Positions 4,522 to 5,561 of a DNA stretch of 5,561 nucleotides are shown here, in pieces (within the stretch, counting starts at the first letter, position 1; every line of letters starts with the position of its first letter). The position numbers were made by a program, and so were the translations under genes. Under the pieces are notes generated by a model that did not search any database, was not told the origin of the DNA, and saw only the letters and a list, made by a program, of their open reading frames with translations. The stretch spans positions 1 through 5,561 of the forward strand of contig MIQB01000117.1 in the NCBI GenBank assembly GCA_002890585.1, given 5' to 3'. Source of the stretch: Tannerella sp. oral taxon 808. GTDB lineage: Bacteria > Bacteroidota > Bacteroidia > Bacteroidales > Tannerellaceae.

Positions 4522-5322
4522 ATGCGCCTACTCATTCAACCCACCTACGAAGCCATGTCACGCTGGGCGGCGGACTACATCGCTTCGCGCATTCATCGCG
4601 CCGCACCCACGGCCGAACGTCCTTTCGTCTTGGGTCTGCCCACCGGCTCGTCGCCCATCGGCACATACAAACGGCTCATCGAGCTATGTCAGCAAGGCCG
4701 AGTATCCTTCCGCCACGTAGTCACCTTCAACATGGACGAATACGTCGGCCTACCCGAGGATCACCCCGAGAGTTACCACGCCTTCATGCATCGCCACTTC
4801 TTCGATCACATCGACGTAGAGCCGCGAAACATCCATATCCTCAACGGCAACGCCCCCGACCTCGAAGCCGAGTGCGCCGCCTACGAGAAGCGTATCTGTG
4901 AGGCCGGCGGCATCGACCTCTTCCTCGGCGGCATCGGCCCCGACGGCCATGTAGCCTTCAACGAACCCGGCTCGTCGCTCCGTTCGCGCACCCGCATCAA
5001 GTCGCTCACCACAGACACGATCATCGCCAACTCGCGCTTCTTCGGCAACGACGTCACGCAGGTGCCCAAGACGGCGCTCACCGTCGGTGTGGCCACCGTC
5101 ATGGACGCCCGTGAGGTGGTGATCCTCGCCAACGGTCACGCCAAAGCGCGTGCGCTGCAGCAAGCCGTGGAGGGCAGCGTGAATCAGATGTGGACCATCA
5201 CCGCCCTACAGCTCCACCCGCACGGCATCATCGTCTGCGACGAGGCCGCCTGCGATGAACTCCGTGTCGGCACCTACCACTATTTCAAAGACATCGAACG
5301 CAGCAACATCCTCGTAAGCTGA
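4522..5322 (+). CDS. nagB: Glucosamine-6-phosphate deaminase
   Basis: Converts glucosamine 6-phosphate to fructose 6-phosphate plus ammonia, feeding amino sugars (GlcNAc, and MurNAc recycled from peptidoglycan) into glycolysis; cytoplasmic. At 266 aa it has exactly the length of E. coli NagB and aligns without apparent gaps. Catalytic residues fall at the same numbers: Asp72 in FNMDEYVGL, then Asp141, His143 and Glu148 in GGIGPDGHVAFNEPG. PTGSSP (40-45) is the phosphate-binding loop. The E. coli allosteric-site residues Ser151, Arg158, Lys160 and Tyr254 are also present, so activation by GlcNAc-6-phosphate is likely retained. There is no Shine-Dalgarno; the start context TTCCATCATG resembles that of fprA (ATCCATCATG). 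nagA and transport genes are not in the window. It is flanked by terminators, so it is probably monocistronic. Confidence 0.97.
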   Translation: MRLLIQPTYEAMSRWAADYIASRIHRAAPTAERPFVLGLPTGSSPIGTYKRLIELCQQGRVSFRHVVTFNMDEYVGLPEDHPESYHAFMHRHFFDHIDVEPRNIHILNGNAPDLEAECAAYEKRICEAGGIDLFLGGIGPDGHVAFNEPGSSLRSRTRIKSLTTDTIIANSRFFGNDVTQVPKTALTVGVATVMDAREVVILANGHAKARALQQAVEGSVNQMWTITALQLHPHGIIVCDEAACDELRVGTYHYFKDIERSNILVS

Positions 5323-5341
5323 AAAGCGAAAAGAGGGAAAA
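5321..5341. repeat. GAAAAG-type heptamers directly after the nagB stop
   Basis: GAAAAGC (5321-5327) and GAAAAGA (5328-5334), then GGGAAAA (5335-5341), begin inside the nagB stop codon TGA (5320-5322). They echo the array at the end of fprA (TGAAAAGTGA). CGAAAAG here matches the minus-strand reading of 4487-4493. Confidence 0.55.
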
Positions 5342-5364
5342 CGCATCGTCCTGTCTCGGACAAG

Positions 5365-5402
5365 AAAGGAGCATCTCTGCTATATGCAGGGGTGCCCTTT
5401 TT
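5365..5402 (+). terminator. Intrinsic terminator after nagB
   Basis: GCATCTCTGC (5371-5380) pairs with GCAGGGGTGC (5386-5395) around loop TATAT: ten pairs, two of them G-U. The stem is extended by GG (5368-5369) with CC (5396-5397) after a bulged A. Five T follow at 5398-5402, and these can also pair with the AAA before the stem. It is 43 bp after the nagB stop codon and is a convincing rho-independent terminator. Confidence 0.85.
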
Positions 5403-5460
5403 ATTCTATAAGCCATGTAGAGAGACATCTCGGGGGTATGAGGGGGAGGGTTTTGGCGGT

Positions 5461-5561
5461 AAGCTCCGCGCGTCAGTTTTTGATCTCTGTCGGTCAACAG
5501 AAAGCACCGCGCGCCAGTTTTTGATCTCTGTCGGTCGACAGAAAGCTCCGCGCGCCAGTTT
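5461..5561. repeat. Second tandem array, 41-bp units, cut by the window end
   Basis: Units begin with AAGC at 5461, 5502 and 5543, an exact 41-bp period; the third is cut off at the window end. The two full units differ at 3 of 41 positions. Each ends in an inverted repeat, TCTGTCG-GT-CGACAGA at 5527-5542 (perfect) and the same with one mismatch at 5486-5501. CCAGTTTTTGAT precedes the palindrome, recalling CCACTTTTTGGC in the first array, though the palindromes themselves are unrelated. The 58 bp before it (5403-5460) hold no gene, only a G-rich stretch (5432-5456). What lies beyond 5561 is unknown. Confidence 0.9.

Noticed and set aside
4750..5163. Minus-strand 137-aa gene opposite nagB
   Set aside because: Antisense shadow of nagB, whose catalytic and allosteric residues are all in place; no separate motif or start signal.

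Overview
The window looks like chromosome of a GC-rich member of the Bacteroidales (phylum Bacteroidota), possibly from the Tannerellaceae/Porphyromonadaceae neighbourhood. Three things suggest this: the closest protein likenesses I recall (the SOD reads very like the Bacteroides and Porphyromonas enzymes), a Bacteroides-type promoter (TTG ... TATCTTTG) ahead of the first gene, and start codons that mostly lack a Shine-Dalgarno sequence. The genus is a guess; no search could be run.

Layout, all genes on the + strand. 1-174: a perfect 19-bp hairpin with a trailing T-tract, a pair of small REP-like hairpins, then the sod promoter. 245-826: Fe-type superoxide dismutase. 829-954: a ~126-bp imperfect palindrome filling most of the gap after sod, then a C-rich hairpin (985-1021). 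1029-1103: tRNA-Arg(CCT) with encoded CCA, lying only 24 bp ahead of ddh (meso-diaminopimelate dehydrogenase, 1128-2027). ddh is followed 18 bp later by lgt (prolipoprotein diacylglyceryl transferase, 2046-2870). 2907-3153: a tandem array of 41-bp palindrome-bearing units enclosed by an inverted repeat. 3247-4431: fprA, a diiron flavoprotein O2/NO reductase. 4522-5322: nagB, glucosamine-6-phosphate deaminase, with a terminator on each side. 5461-5561 (window end): a second tandem array of different sequence but again with an exact 41-bp period and a palindrome in each unit.

The genes are housekeeping. Two serve oxygen and superoxide defence in an anaerobe or aerotolerant anaerobe (sod, fprA). 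Two serve the cell envelope (ddh makes the meso-DAP of peptidoglycan; lgt starts lipoprotein maturation). One handles amino-sugar catabolism (nagB). The leaders of sod and fprA share an 11-nt motif at nearly the same distance from their start codons, and the sod leader also has a Fur-box-like stretch.

The unusual content is between genes. The two 41-bp-period arrays share a layout (palindrome plus a CCA[C/G]TTTTTG core) although their palindromes differ. This suggests one family of repeat elements, comparable in design to tandem-repeat-containing MITEs. There is also a large palindrome after sod and A/T-rich heptamer arrays that abut stop and start codons around fprA and nagB.
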